This document shows, piece by piece, positions 43,187 through 54,876 of a stretch of 64,000 nucleotides of DNA. The notes below the pieces were generated by a model. It ran no database searches, was not told the origin of the DNA, and was given only the letters and a program-made list of their open reading frames with translations. Source of the DNA: Symsagittifera roscoffensis. Taxonomy: Eukaryota; Xenacoelomorpha; Acoela; Convolutidae. The DNA is taken from assembly GCF_963678635.1 (NCBI RefSeq), contig NW_026971739.1:1-64000 (forward strand). Reading direction: 5' to 3'. Both the position numbers and the translations under genes were made by a program. Every line of letters starts with the position of its first letter. Position 1 is the first letter of the stretch.

Positions 43187-43595
43187 ACAACTTGAACTGT
43201 TTATACTGTTTGTTGTCATGACTACTTTTTACGACTGTTTGTTGTTATTGTTTGGTGTTAATTGATCTCTTTAAATCAACCGTAATTTGTCCTATTCTTT
43301 TTACTGTAATTAGTATGTGTTATAGTCTGAAAAATATGCCGGCCCGTCAAAGTTGCTCATAAAAGACTAAATATGTATTTGGTGTTATTTGCTCATAGAA
43401 GGGAAATTATCTATCAAGAGCTAAAAAAAACTGGTTAATTGCAAAAACAAAAATATGTTACTGAAAATTTTGCCTTATCAAACTATATTTGAAAACACCT
43501 TAATTATTGAAAACACCTCAACTATATTTGAAAAGACCTGATTAATTTAAATGTGAGTTTACTTCATAAGTTTGTTCACTTTGTTCCTTTTGCAG

Positions 43596-43790
43596 GAATT
43601 GAGATTGTTGGCAGGAATTGGGATCGAAGTTGGGTTAGAGGAATCGGGATCGAAGTTTGGTTACAGGAATCGGGATCGAAGCTTGGTTACAGGAATCGGG
43701 ATCGAAATTGGGTTACTTGAATTGGGATCGAAATTGGGTTACAGGAATTGGGATCGAAGTTGGTGACGAAGTTGGTCAGATCGAAGTTGA
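43596..43790. repeat. 26-bp minisatellite (unit 2)
   Basis: Copy of the GGGATCGAA array at 4,614-4,800, about 11 bp shorter at its right end. Confidence 0.85.
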
Positions 43791-43900
43791 GACTGGTAGA
43801 CTGGTTGTAATGTATTGTTGGTGAACCCTTGTTGGTTAACACCTGTAGTAAATAAAAGATATAAATTAAAACGTTACCACATATAAACATATATGTAAAT

Positions 43901-44230
43901 GGAATCCGCAAACTAAAAGCGGATTCTACTTACATTTTGCGGATTCCACTTGCAATTTGCGGATTCCACTTACAGTTGCGGATTCCGCAACAGCTCAACT
44001 TAACGATACAAATGTTTTTATCATTTGTTTGTGGATTCCACAAACTATTCTGGATTCCACAAATACTGTTGCGGATTCCGCAAATTCGCATATTTTTGGA
44101 GCAATTTTGAGCGGTACAATGATTACGGTATTTGTTTGTGGAATTCAAAACAGCATAGAAGATCAAAGAAAAGTAGCAATGTTGCGGATTCCGTGATAAA
44201 ACTGATTTTGACCTGTTGCGGATTCTGCTT
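43901..44230. repeat. GGATTCC palindrome cluster (unit 2)
   Basis: Copy of 4,931-5,260 with the perfect-arm palindromes preserved (TTGCGGATTCCGCAA at 43,976-43,990). Confidence 0.8.
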
Positions 44231-44402
44231 ACAATGCAGAGAATGCACAGGTTTGGTCCCGTAATGTTGTAAGTTAATTGATTCAATAAAAAAAACGATC
44301 ACTGTTGTTTTGATTTCCCATTCGTTATTTTCTTCTATGTCGGAGTGAATGAAGAAAAATTAATGCTTCGTCATTTTTCATGGCTAATATGACTCATCAC
44401 CT

Positions 44403-44594
44403 TTATACGTCAACAATTTCATGTGAAAACTCTCTCGATTTTTGTTTTGAAGCTATGTGTCTCCCAACTGAATTCGCCAATTTTAAGCAAATTCCGGAAA
44501 CTGAAAGCAGATTCCGAATTTGATTTGGGGATTCTAGTAGTATCTCAGTTCCAACTTTAATTACACCGTTTTGTAGATTACATTTTTTCACCAA
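44403..44594. other. Coding-like segment, strand unresolved (unit 2)
   Basis: Copy of 5,432-5,623; the 63-codon minus frame is open with three residue changes. Confidence 0.2.
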
Positions 44595-44910
44595 GTGTGC
44601 GGGCCACCAAATGGACTTTCGTCTTAGTTTTCAGCACTGTCAAAGAAAGTCGAGCCGCCAGAGCTCACAAGCTCTCGACAGCTAGGTTTATCAACAGATC
44701 AATCTCAAGCACCGCTAAAATCAGTTGGAAAAAACTGAAATAACTTTTTCTAAAAATTTTCATGCTTAAACAATTAAAAAAACTCATATCAAGACAGTTT
44801 TTATCGTAATATTTTTGAATTTAGAGCAAGAATCAGGCAAGAAGCAGCAAGATTAGAATTCTAAACAGAGTTTTCTCCAAAATTAGAAATAAGAACTCAG
44901 AGAATAAGTG

Positions 44911-45113
44911 CAATTATCACAACTTATCTCTCAAAGTTGTCTCAGCGTCAACGGAATTTACATCCAATTTTTTATTTCAGAGGATAATACGGAAAAAAAA
45001 ACCGTATTTTGAAAAACTTTATTGGTTCAGAAAGTTTAATGGACCATTCTGATAATACAATAAAAGAAATTTACTTCAAGTCGACTAAAATAAAAATGCT
45101 TTTCCTTAGCACT
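44911..45113 (-). repeat. BEL LTR piece (unit 2)
   Basis: The first ~200 bp of the 3' LTR copy (matching 5,940-6,137). It directly abuts the PolB relic; nothing else of the BEL element is present in this unit. Confidence 0.85.
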
Positions 45114-47299
45114 GAGTGAAACTTTTTTACCCAAAGAACGTCTATGAGCTTCGCGAAACCTTGTTTGAAAAGCTAGAAGGATTCAGTTTTCCAGTTTCTG
45201 AAGAGAACAAGCTTTTCAATAAATCAACAATTTTCGACTTTGAGTCGATTTGTGCTCCTAGAGAGGAACTAAAAGAGACGCAAACTACTACCTGGATTGG
45301 ACAACATGTCGCCATTTCAGTCTCTATATCATCAAATCTGATTGATGAACATATCTTTTTGTACAACAAGGATCCACAGAACTTGATCATTGATTTTGTA
45401 AGCAAACTCGAGCTGTTGGCTGAGAAAAATAAGCTGGAGATGAGAACAAAATTTCCAGATTTTGAAGTAGCTGTCAATGAAAGAATTAAAAAGATCATTG
45501 ATCAGCTAAGCGAACGTGGTAAGAATTATTCAAGTAACAAATTCGAGTACGAAAACGAATGCATTGAAGATTCGGAAGAAGCAGATATGTCAACACAATT
45601 CTTGCGAATTCAGAAAAACCAACTCATTGATTTGAAACAACATCAGGTACCTGATTAACATCAATACTTTACCTGTTTTTTAGACAAAATCGAACTCGCA
45701 ACTTTGAGAATATGGTCATGTGTTTCTATCAAGAAGCAAGACCAGAATGTAAAATTGAGAGCTTTTTTACAACTGGAAAACAGAAAAAAATCGACTGTTT
45801 TAATGTTGATGGTTACTGCGATCACTGTAAAACAATATTCGAAGCAATGGGATGTTACTACCACTTCTGTTCCTCTCAAGAAGCTCGTCCCTCCTTAAGA
45901 GAACAGGATATTGAGCTAGGAAACAAGAAGAGAGAGATGGATGATATGCGACGAGAATACATTAGAAAGAAAGGATACAAAGAGGAAGAAATGTGGTAGT
46001 GTGACTGGTGGGAAAGTTTCAAAACCAATGACAAGATCAAAAATCACGTCAGAACCCACTCTCCCTATAAAAGACCTCTTTCTACAGACTCCCTTCTAGC
46101 AAAAAAAAAAGATGGATCTCTTTTTGGCTAAGGTCAGTGCGACTTAGTTGTTCCAGGTGAGCTAAAATCAAAATTTGCCAATTTTCCTCCACTTTTCAAA
46201 AACACTGAGGTTGGAAGAAACGATATTGGAGACTACATGAAAAACTATGCGATCGAGAACGAAATGTAAAGGCATCCTCAGAGAATGCTGATATCTAGTT
46301 TCAAGCTGGAAACTGGAACAGTTATAACTCCTCTGTTCAATTTTTATATGAAACTTGGATTGCAGTGCACCAAAATTTACCGTTTTGTTCATTATTCTCC
46401 TCGGAAATTTTTTAATAATATCGTTCTTTCAGTGGTTGGTGCCAGAAGAGAAGGAGATGAAAACCCTTTTGTCAGGAGTTGTAGCATAAACAATGAAACT
46501 TTTGGGTAATTCTTCGTATGGATATCAGATCATGGATAGATCCAGGCATACAATCAAAAAATATCTGAACAATGAAAAACTCACAAGGAAATCAATGAAA
46601 CATTGTTCAAAAGATTGAATACAGTTGAAAAAGACTTGTATGAGGTGGAGTTGTTGAAATCAACCATTGAACATAGAGAACCATCGTTGGATTTTTCATA
46701 CTGCAGTATGCGAAACTGAGAATGTTGGAACTCTACTATAAATTCTTTGACAAATTCTGTGATGTAAACAAATTTGAAGAGTTAGAGATGGACACAGACT
46801 GGCTTTACTGGCTGAAGAAAATTTATACGACTGTATCGAACCAGATAAGAGAGCTGCTTGGGAAAAAATTAGGGAAAGTGACTGCAGAGACTCTTTCAAG
46901 GCGGATGCAAAATCCTATTTCTTCCCTCGAGTGTGTTGCAGTACGCATAAAAAATATGATAAGCGGGAGCCGGGACTTTTTAAAGAAGAATTTACATGTA
47001 CAGAAATGCTATGTTTGTGAAGCACGACATATTGCTGCTATGACAACAAGTCAGATAAGTTCAAATTTAGCAGTAAAGGACAAAACAAGCGAGTTCTCGA
47101 AAATTCTGGAGACGGTCCCATGTCAAAATACAGGAAAGTGCTCAATGAAGCAATTAATCTTAAATCTACTAACAGAGGATTCAGAACTATAAATCATATG
47201 GTGGCAACATATGAACAGACAAAGAGAGGACTAAGCTATTTTTATCCAAAAAGACAAGTACAAGATGATGGAATTCATACAAAACCATTGAACTTATAG
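45114..47299 (+). pseudogene. Polinton-type PolB fragment (unit 2, fossil)
   Basis: Matches 35,144-37,329: exonuclease start (STIFDFESIC), the Cys/His insert, palm motifs (KLLGNSSYGYQIMD, LEMDTD) and the family C-terminus. The N-terminal finger region lies outside this unit. Broken, with most breaks shared with unit 1 and a few differing. Confidence 0.85.
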
Positions 47300-48944
47300 G
47301 AACCGATATGATCAAGTAAATTTATTCATGATGTCGTTTTATATTGATTTCTGATATAAAAAGGTAATATTTTGCGGTAAACTTGTTATACAATGCAGTG
47401 ATTTATAAGATTTTTTGTAATTTATTTTTTTTTCTCAGAAAATTTGATTTTTTTGATGTCTCTGTAGGTTTCAGCATTGTTTCAATTAGATAGAAAGTAA
47501 GATTATCTAATGAATTAGGTCAAATAATTGCTAATCTTATCCTGTTTTGAACTTTTTTGAAAAATTTTTAAAATAATTTGATAAAAATTCCAAGTTTTCG
47601 CACAAAAACTCTTAACATTGATTTACCATGCACCAAAAAACTAAATACATAATTTTAATTCTACAATCTACACGTAATTAACAATTAATTGTTCCCAATT
47701 AAATAACACGCGCCAAAAACTTTGAGAAAAAAATAAACATTTTCACACAAAAACCAAAAAAATTACGTTTTTCTTACCATTATCTTACCACCACTCAAAC
47801 CATAAAACTAAACCATCGGTATTCCCTATCTTAATACACTGTAGACTCTATACCCAATCCTAATACATAGCTTGCAGACCGGATGCTCTATTCCCTATCT
47901 TAATTCTTAATACATGTAGGTTTGCAGGAACCGGAACCCCCTCCCCCCCCCCCCCCCCCCCCCACTTAACCTCCAACATATACTACTCTGGTCACCTTCA
48001 GATTTCCTCATTCCCCTCGCAAAATCGGTGTTCTTTCAGACATCGCGGAAGTCTCCCACCAGGAAATCACCCATTATAGTTGCAGTGCAAGATTCCGGGA
48101 GCGAAATATCGTCGACGATAGAACAGGACGTACAACAAGCTTTAGAAGAATTTGACGCCGAATAGATTTAAAACTCATTGAACTCCTTAAAACTCTATTT
48201 GCCAAATTCTTCATTTTACGATTTGTAAAGTTTGCAGACTTAGTTTTAGCTTATTTAGCACTAATTAAATACGTGCTTAGTATGTTTCATCTCGACCATC
48301 GGTCGATCATTCACTTTTTAAGGTTGCTTTAGATTAAGACATTCGTAGTTCATTCTTAATCATGTTATTCTCTCAATTTCATAGCCAATCAATTTGAAGC
48401 GTCAATCAATCGCCTTTTGGGCGACATTGAATGTTTTTGATCTCGCGTAATCTTTATTAATAAATTTGTATTAGAGCGCGACAGTTTGTTTTTATTGATT
48501 CCACAAACTGTTAGCGGATTCCGCAGATTGTAAGTGAGATATCCAGCACTAACCAGCTTGAACATCGGCTAGCTAGAACAACGAAAGCGAAAATTACAAA
48601 CAAATACTTGACCATTGTCTGTGGAATCCACGAACAAATCTTTAACCATTTCTCAACTAAATTAGTGGATTTATCCTTTTACTTTGTAACCATTTGATTG
48701 AAAACGGCTATTTTGATTTTTCAGTTTAGTTCGATCATTCACTTTTTAATTTTAATTCATTCCTTATCACGTTAATTTCTTAATTTCTTAGTAAATGCAC
48801 ATAATTGTATATATTCAGAGTTTATTATTAGAAAATTCAATTACAGTTATTGAACATAAATTAGAACAGCTTTAAAATATGAAATCCTGAACACAAACGC
48901 ACTCTTATAAATTATAAATTGATTCGAAAATTGATATAAACGCA
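47300..48944. other. Right end of unit 2
   Basis: Copy of 37,330-38,975: AT-rich stretch with attccctatcttaataca repeats, poly-C (47,943-47,963), the coding remnant ending in TAG at 48,163-48,165, and the second palindrome cluster at ~48,490-48,670. No other gene seen. Confidence 0.7.
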
Positions 48945-49279
48945 ACGAGTTCAAAGTTTTGTAGATTACCCAAAATCCATTTAACTGCTGTTGTCAAACA
49001 ACGCTTGAGCAACTTTGTCTCCATATCAATCGCCTAGGTGGAGCCGCAATTTGCAATACGTATTCGCTTAGAACTCCTGATTGGAGACAGTACTGGTCGG
49101 AATCGATGTTGGTGACTATTTTGCAGCATTAACCCACCAACACGTCATCTTTCTTCAACAATTTCAAAGCAATCAAAGCTGGTAAAAAAGAAATCACTGA
49201 TTAAAAAATAAACTGATTCAAAACTACTGATTCAAAAATGAAGTTTTTTTAATAAGATGTTTTTATCGAGTTATTAAAA

Positions 49280-49753
49280 TTAAAAAGTACCTCTTCCAAA
49301 GACGGGAAATATCACATCACATATCCCGACCCAGCTCTGGGTCAATGCACGACTCTGCAACTCTTCCTGAGCCTCATATGGAAAGCTTTCAAAGTCGTTG
49401 GTGGTATGTTTCAGGCTTGTGGTTTTCTCAAGCGGCTGAAACTTTCTCTTTGATCCATCATTGAGCAGCTTCGCCACATGGTCAACCAATTTCTTCAGGT
49501 CATGGGTTGCCCACTTCTGTTTTGAGTAAATTTTTGTAACTTTACCTGAAAGCTCATGGGAAGTCGTCATCTGCTGAACAAAGATCTGTGCACGCTGCAC
49601 CTGGAGAACGTAACGCTGAGAATCTTGTCGGGATCGCACTGCCAATAGAACCTCTTCGTAGGTGTATCCAGTTCTGGTGAACTTCTGAAGCTTGCCTCTT
49701 CTGCTTTTCCATCTCGAACGTAGGGCTGGTAGACAAAGGCATGAGCTTCGCAA
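49280..49753 (-). CDS. Hypothetical protein, 157 aa (unit 3)
   Basis: Unit-3 copy of 336-809, closest to the unit-2 copy. Frame intact. Confidence 0.4.
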   Translation of the reverse strand: MRSSCLCLPALRSRWKSRRGKLQKFTRTGYTYEEVLLAVRSRQDSQRYVLQVQRAQIFVQQMTTSHELSGKVTKIYSKQKWATHDLKKLVDHVAKLLNDGSKRKFQPLEKTTSLKHTTNDFESFPYEAQEELQSRALTQSWVGICDVIFPVFGRGTF

Positions 49754-49895
49754 CCATACGTGCGAGACAGCGCTTCGGCTATTCCAGATTTATGATGCTA
49801 ATCTATAAAAACGAAATTACTACATGTGATTCCACGTCGAATTCAATTTTGATAAAAATTCCTTTGGAAGACTTTAAAACTTTATATCGATTGAT

Positions 49896-50099
49896 CTAAC
49901 TGAACTGATCAACTAGTGGAGTAACCCGGAACACCGCGTTCCCAAATGAATTGACGAAAAACAGTTGAGTCGTCACAAAGCCTGCTGAACAACATAGCTC
50001 ATATTGCTCCTCCTTAAATGGGTTCTGGCCTCTGTATAGTACAATTTCATACCCTGTTCTAACCAGACTGGAATTTGCGGGAGACGCGAGAAATTGACA
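49896..50099 (-). CDS. Terminal exon, unrecognised gene (unit 3)
   Basis: Copy of 952-1,155, same length and same splice acceptor. Confidence 0.4.
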   Translation of the reverse strand, partial: CQFLASPANSSLVRTGYEIVLYRGQNPFKEEQYELCCSAGFVTTQLFFVNSFGNAVFRVTPLVDQFS

Positions 50100-50196
50100 C
50101 TATAAAATTGAGTCACCAAATCGAGTCATCACTGTTTTTTTTTATCAAATCAGTGTTTGGATTTAAAAACACACTTATAGGCTGCTGGTTCTATGC

Positions 50197-50472
50197 TCAG
50201 CTCCACGGTATCGTCTTCATTTTTTCCTCTATGTTGACAATCGCCAGGACGACAGCATGTAACGTGGTGTTGATGATCATTTTCTCGAGCATCCCTGTGC
50301 ACGTGAACAGAAACGTGACAATGGCCCTGAACAAGGTCAATTGTTCTTTGTGAGTCAGGGTTTCGTTTCTTTTATCGGCGCAGTCATTCGACTTCTGGAC
50401 ATTCTGTAGAACGAATTTCTTGAGAGTCTCGTTTATTATCGGGTTTTTGGCTCGGGAGGCTTTTCCAGGTTG
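50197..50472 (-). CDS. Helical exon, unrecognised gene (unit 3)
   Basis: Copy of 1,252-1,527, frame open throughout. Confidence 0.4.
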   Translation of the reverse strand, partial: QPGKASRAKNPIINETLKKFVLQNVQKSNDCADKRNETLTHKEQLTLFRAIVTFLFTCTGMLEKMIINTTLHAVVLAIVNIEEKMKTIPWS

Positions 50473-50578
50473 CTAAAATTGAATACGATTTAGTTTCACA
50501 ATTTGGTTTACCAAAACCTTTAGGCTTGTCTAATGTGAAGGTATTTCTTCAACTCACATTTTCGCCTACATTATCTGG

Positions 50579-51246
50579 CTATGTATGATCCCTTTTGCGG
50601 CTTTCGGTGGGCTCGTCGTTCATGCGGTCTAGTAATTTTGTGGGATCATGGGCTCGGGGTTCCGTGGGAGTGTAGGTTGGCCTCTCATGGTCATGCGGTT
50701 GTCTTTCAGCTTCTCGATAGTGGGGAAAAGCCGATGGCCATGGAGAATTCCGACGGTGATGCCGACTTGTAGGAATCCAGGTAGGCTGGATATGGCTGAT
50801 ACTGCTAATGCTGGCACTGAGGTACCATCGAGGGGCCTGAATGGACATGTCGCAGAGGGGTATGTGGTTGCCCAAATGTCGGTGGAATTGGCGAAGCAGA
50901 AGGTCGCGGGGTGCTCGCAAAGGGGTTACCGGTATCGGAGGAGCAAATGATGTCGTCTCTGGTGCTGCGAGTGGTGACGGAGGCACAGGGATGTTAGAAG
51001 GCACTGCAAGTGGTGATGGGAAACTGGAAGGCACTGAGCATGAATTTTCGGCGCTGGACATTTACTTTGAGTCCGTAAATTTTTACTAGATTGAGATGAA
51101 AATTGAAAGATACAACTAATATTGAGCATAAGATGAGGATGAACTGATTCCAATTTAGCGGCAAAGCTCCCATCGCTTATCAGTGCCAATTTAATCGAAA
51201 CACCAGGATATCTAGATAAGAGTCCAACAAGGAATAGCTTCGACAT
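50579..51246 (-). pseudogene. Proline-rich coding relic (unit 3)
   Basis: Copy of 1,634-2,301; like unit 2 it keeps the 160-codon frame (50,579-51,061). The ATG of the upstream frame is at 51,246. Confidence 0.35.
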
Positions 51247-51601
51247 TTTCCACTCTTTTTAGCACACCAGATGACAGTAGCATCTATGCAAAAATTACTG
51301 TCTAAAGATAAGACGGCTAATTGACAATGAACTGATAAGTGGAACTAGACAGTGCAGTTCATGTCAGTAAAGCCTTCCTTATCAGGGAAAACTGTCATTA
51401 GTCAATCCTTGAACCAAGGCTAATTTCATTTCAATCATTCAGTCGCTCCTCAATTCAGCCATATATTAGAGTCTTTCATCCATGTCATCATGCTAAACAG
51501 AACTTTTTGGGTAAAGGAAAAGTCCTCGATCCGTCACTTCTATCTGGGAAAGTGCTGTAATTTTATCAATAATCAGCGATTGGTGGGTAAAGATTAAATA
51601 A

Positions 51602-52518
51602 TCTGTATGGCCGGGAAGTGCTATCATTAGTGTCCCAGAAGACAGAAAAGATAACGCAACAGCATATAATTTAAGAAAATTCTACAAACACCATGATACT
51701 TGTGTCATCAGCAGAAGGCGGAATTCGAGGAAAGATAAAATATCGTTCAACCCCAGACGGCTGCACAGGGACTCGATGGTCTTTTTTGAACATGTTGGGA
51801 GTGTCAAAAAAGGGATTGTCATCATCGGCAACCCTTTCGTGTCCCAGTGCACAGTTCGTTTGGTCAACAAACTTCAGGATACTGCGGGGAATGGACCATC
51901 ATGCAGTGGCAATTTATATGTTAGTTACTCTGAGTTGAGAAACGAGTCACAAGGCGAGTCAAGGAAACGAGTCGCCGGAGAATCACTGCCAGACGAATTC
52001 ATAAAATTTAAGATTACGGATGGTGAGAAATCTAGATCCAAATAAAAACCCCCAGAGCCCAAAGCCAAAAAAACAAAAAGGAGGAAAGACCGCAGGAAGA
52101 TATTTTGAGTCCCCTCGATTATTTTGAGTTGCCAGAAAGTGACATTCCCTTGAAGTTTGCTCCATGCATCGACGGTGTAATACAGGTGAAATTATCTAGT
52201 AATTAATCAAATGTAAAACTAATCTACTGATTAATCACATCCAACTATCCTTATATTCTGTATGATCATCGATTTCATCTGATATCCTGAAAATTGCATT
52301 TCCGGATGCAACTGATTCTTATGTTTATCGGTGTTTAATTTAACGTATTCTATTGATATACCGTAATCCATTTTGTTTTTTTTAGCTAGGTAATTTTTTT
52401 ACCGTGTTCTATTTATACATTGTATTCTATTTTGTGATTTTAGCTAGGATCGACTATCTTGCGCGCCGGAGAATCAATGTGTGTTGATTATTTGAAATTC
52501 GACTACTCGAAGGAATGA
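51602..52518 (+). pseudogene. Unrecognised spliced gene 1 (unit 3)
   Basis: Copy of 2,656-3,569; exon a ends at 52,185, exon b is 52,444-52,518. Splice sites intact, coding frame broken. Confidence 0.4.
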
Positions 52519-52530
52519 GCATTTGCTTGA

Positions 52531-53153
52531 ATGAGTTCCATCGAAAATGCGGATGTCACCCTGAGAATGCCTTCTGTATTGGCGGACCTTGCTGAGGAAG
52601 ATTTTTTGGTATGTGGCTGTTTTTTCAATTTCGTTGATTTTCCAAAAACAAATGAGATTTATTCTTTTATTCTCTTGCGCTTCGTTTTAGAACAATTTTA
52701 GCTGCGATCTGAGTAATATTACTCACCCAATCGGCCACAATTTTGCGAACTTTTGGCAATAAAAAGATGCGTTGGGTTGATGAGGAAAAAAACAGGACAA
52801 ACTTTCTTATTGGTTCCAGCTAGACCGGTAACCAGAAAGGCCATTGGTTAATCATCCACACAGTGTGCTGCTTATTTTTTGAGCAGTATAACCTCAGAAC
52901 TTTTTGGATGCCATCAATCTTGGTATTCTGTGCTGAGGAAAAAAGGGATTTGTTGCCAGCAATAAACAAACGTGATCTAGACACTCTGATCAAATCTCTC
53001 AAGTTCAACGAACACAAAGATTTTCTCATGAGCACAATCCGATGCCATATAAAAGCATTCCGTGGTAGATATGCCGTCGAGGATATCTACCGAGAAGTAT
53101 TTAGACATATTACGGCCGAGTCCGCCCAGGATTTGTTTTATGACTTGGACTAA
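52531..53153 (+). pseudogene. Unrecognised spliced gene 2 (unit 3)
   Basis: Copy of 3,582-4,205; exon 1 is 52,531-52,608 with GTATGT donor, exon 2 starts at 52,691. Broken. Confidence 0.4.
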
Positions 53154-53562
53154 ACAACTTGAACTGTTTATACTGTTTGTTGTCATGACTACTTTTTACG
53201 ACTGTTTGTTGTTATTGTTTGGTGTTAATTGATCTCTTTAAATCAACCGTAATTTGTCCTATTCTTTTTACTGTAATTAGTATGTGTTATAGTCTGAAAA
53301 ATATGCCGGCCCGTCAAAGTTGCTCATAAAAGACTAAATATGTATTTGGTGTTATTTGCTCATAGAAGGGAAATTATCTATCAAGAGCTAAAAAAAACTG
53401 GTTAATTGCAAAAACAAAAATATGTTACTGAAAATTTTGCCTTATCAAACTATATTTGAAAACACCTTAATTATTGAAAACACCTCAACTATATTTGAAA
53501 AGACCTGATTAATTTAAATGTGAGTTTACTTCATAAGTTTGTTCACTTTGTTCCTTTTGCAG

Positions 53563-53757
53563 GAATTGAGATTGTTGGCAGGAATTGGGATCGAAGTTGG
53601 GTTAGAGGAATCGGGATCGAAGTTTGGTTACAGGAATCGGGATCGAAGCTTGGTTACAGGAATCGGGATCGAAATTGGGTTACTTGAATTGGGATCGAAA
53701 TTGGGTTACAGGAATTGGGATCGAAGTTGGTGACGAAGTTGGTCAGATCGAAGTTGA
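53563..53757. repeat. 26-bp minisatellite (unit 3)
   Basis: Copy of 4,614-4,800, matching the unit-2 length variant. Confidence 0.85.
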
Positions 53758-53867
53758 GACTGGTAGACTGGTTGTAATGTATTGTTGGTGAACCCTTGTT
53801 GGTTAACACCTGTAGTAAATAAAAGATATAAATTAAAACGTTACCACATATAAACATATATGTAAAT

Positions 53868-54197
53868 GGAATCCGCAAACTAAAAGCGGATTCTACTTAC
53901 ATTTTGCGGATTCCACTTGCAATTTGCGGATTCCACTTACAGTTGCGGATTCCGCAACAGCTCAACTTAACGATACAAATGTTTTTATCATTTGTTTGTG
54001 GATTCCACAAACTATTCTGGATTCCACAAATACTGTTGCGGATTCCGCAAATTCGCATATTTTTGGAGCAATTTTGAGCGGTACAATGATTACGGTATTT
54101 GTTTGTGGAATTCAAAACAGCATAGAAGATCAAAGAAAAGTAGCAATGTTGCGGATTCCGTGATAAAACTGATTTTGACATGTTGCGGATTCTGCTT
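53868..54197. repeat. GGATTCC palindrome cluster (unit 3)
   Basis: Copy of 4,931-5,260, palindrome TTGCGGATTCCGCAA at 53,943-53,957. Confidence 0.8.
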
Positions 54198-54368
54198 ACA
54201 ATGCAGAGAATGCACAGTTTGGTCCCGTAATGTTGTAAGTTAATTGATTCAGTAAAAAAAACGATCACTGTTGTTTTGATTTCCCATTCGTTATTTTCTT
54301 CTATGTCGGAGTGAATGAAGAAAAATTAATGCTTCGTCATTTTTCATGGCTAATATGACTCATCACCT

Positions 54369-54560
54369 TTATACGTCAACAAGTTCATGTGAAAACTCTC
54401 TCGATTTTGGTTTTGAAGCTATGTGTCTCCCAACTGAATTCGCCAATTTTAAGCAAATTCCGGAAACTGAAAGCAGATTCCGAATTTGATTTGGGGATTC
54501 TAGTAGTATCTCAGTTCCAACTTTAATTACACCGTTTTGTAGATTACATTTTTTCACCAA
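54369..54560. other. Coding-like segment, strand unresolved (unit 3)
   Basis: Copy of 5,432-5,623 with one residue change in the minus frame. Confidence 0.2.
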
Positions 54561-54876
54561 GTGTGCGGGCCACCAAATGGACTTTCGTCTTAGTTTTCAG
54601 CACTGTCAAAGAAAGTCGAGCCGCCAGAGCTCACAAGCTCTCGACAGCTAGGTTTATCAACAGATCAATCTCAAGCACCGCTAAAATCAGTTGGAAAAAA
54701 CTGAAATAACTTTTTCTAAAAATTTTCATGCTTAAACAATTAAAAAAACTCATATCAAGACAGTTTTTATAGTAATATTTTTGAATTTAGAGCAAGAATC
54801 AGGCAAGAAGCAGCAAGATTAGAATTCTAAACAGAGTTTTCTCCAAAATTAGAAATAAGAACTCAGAGAATAAGTG

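Larger units (their letters stand above)
38976..48944. repeat. Tandem unit 2 (short version)
   Basis: Direct copy of unit 1 in which 38,976-45,113 matches 1-6,137 and 45,114-48,944 matches 35,144-38,975. The middle 29 kb (almost all of the BEL element, the minisatellite and the first half of the virus-like block) is absent. The join is abrupt, between an LTR piece and the PolB relic, with no obvious microhomology. Its length (9,969) plus the missing 29,006 bp equals the unit-1 period, so a simple internal loss in an otherwise full unit explains it. Confidence 0.93.

Noticed and set aside
45000-45200. Functional LTR-PolB fusion gene at the unit-2 join
   Set aside because: The join falls inside a decayed polymerase; nothing suggests expression or selection.
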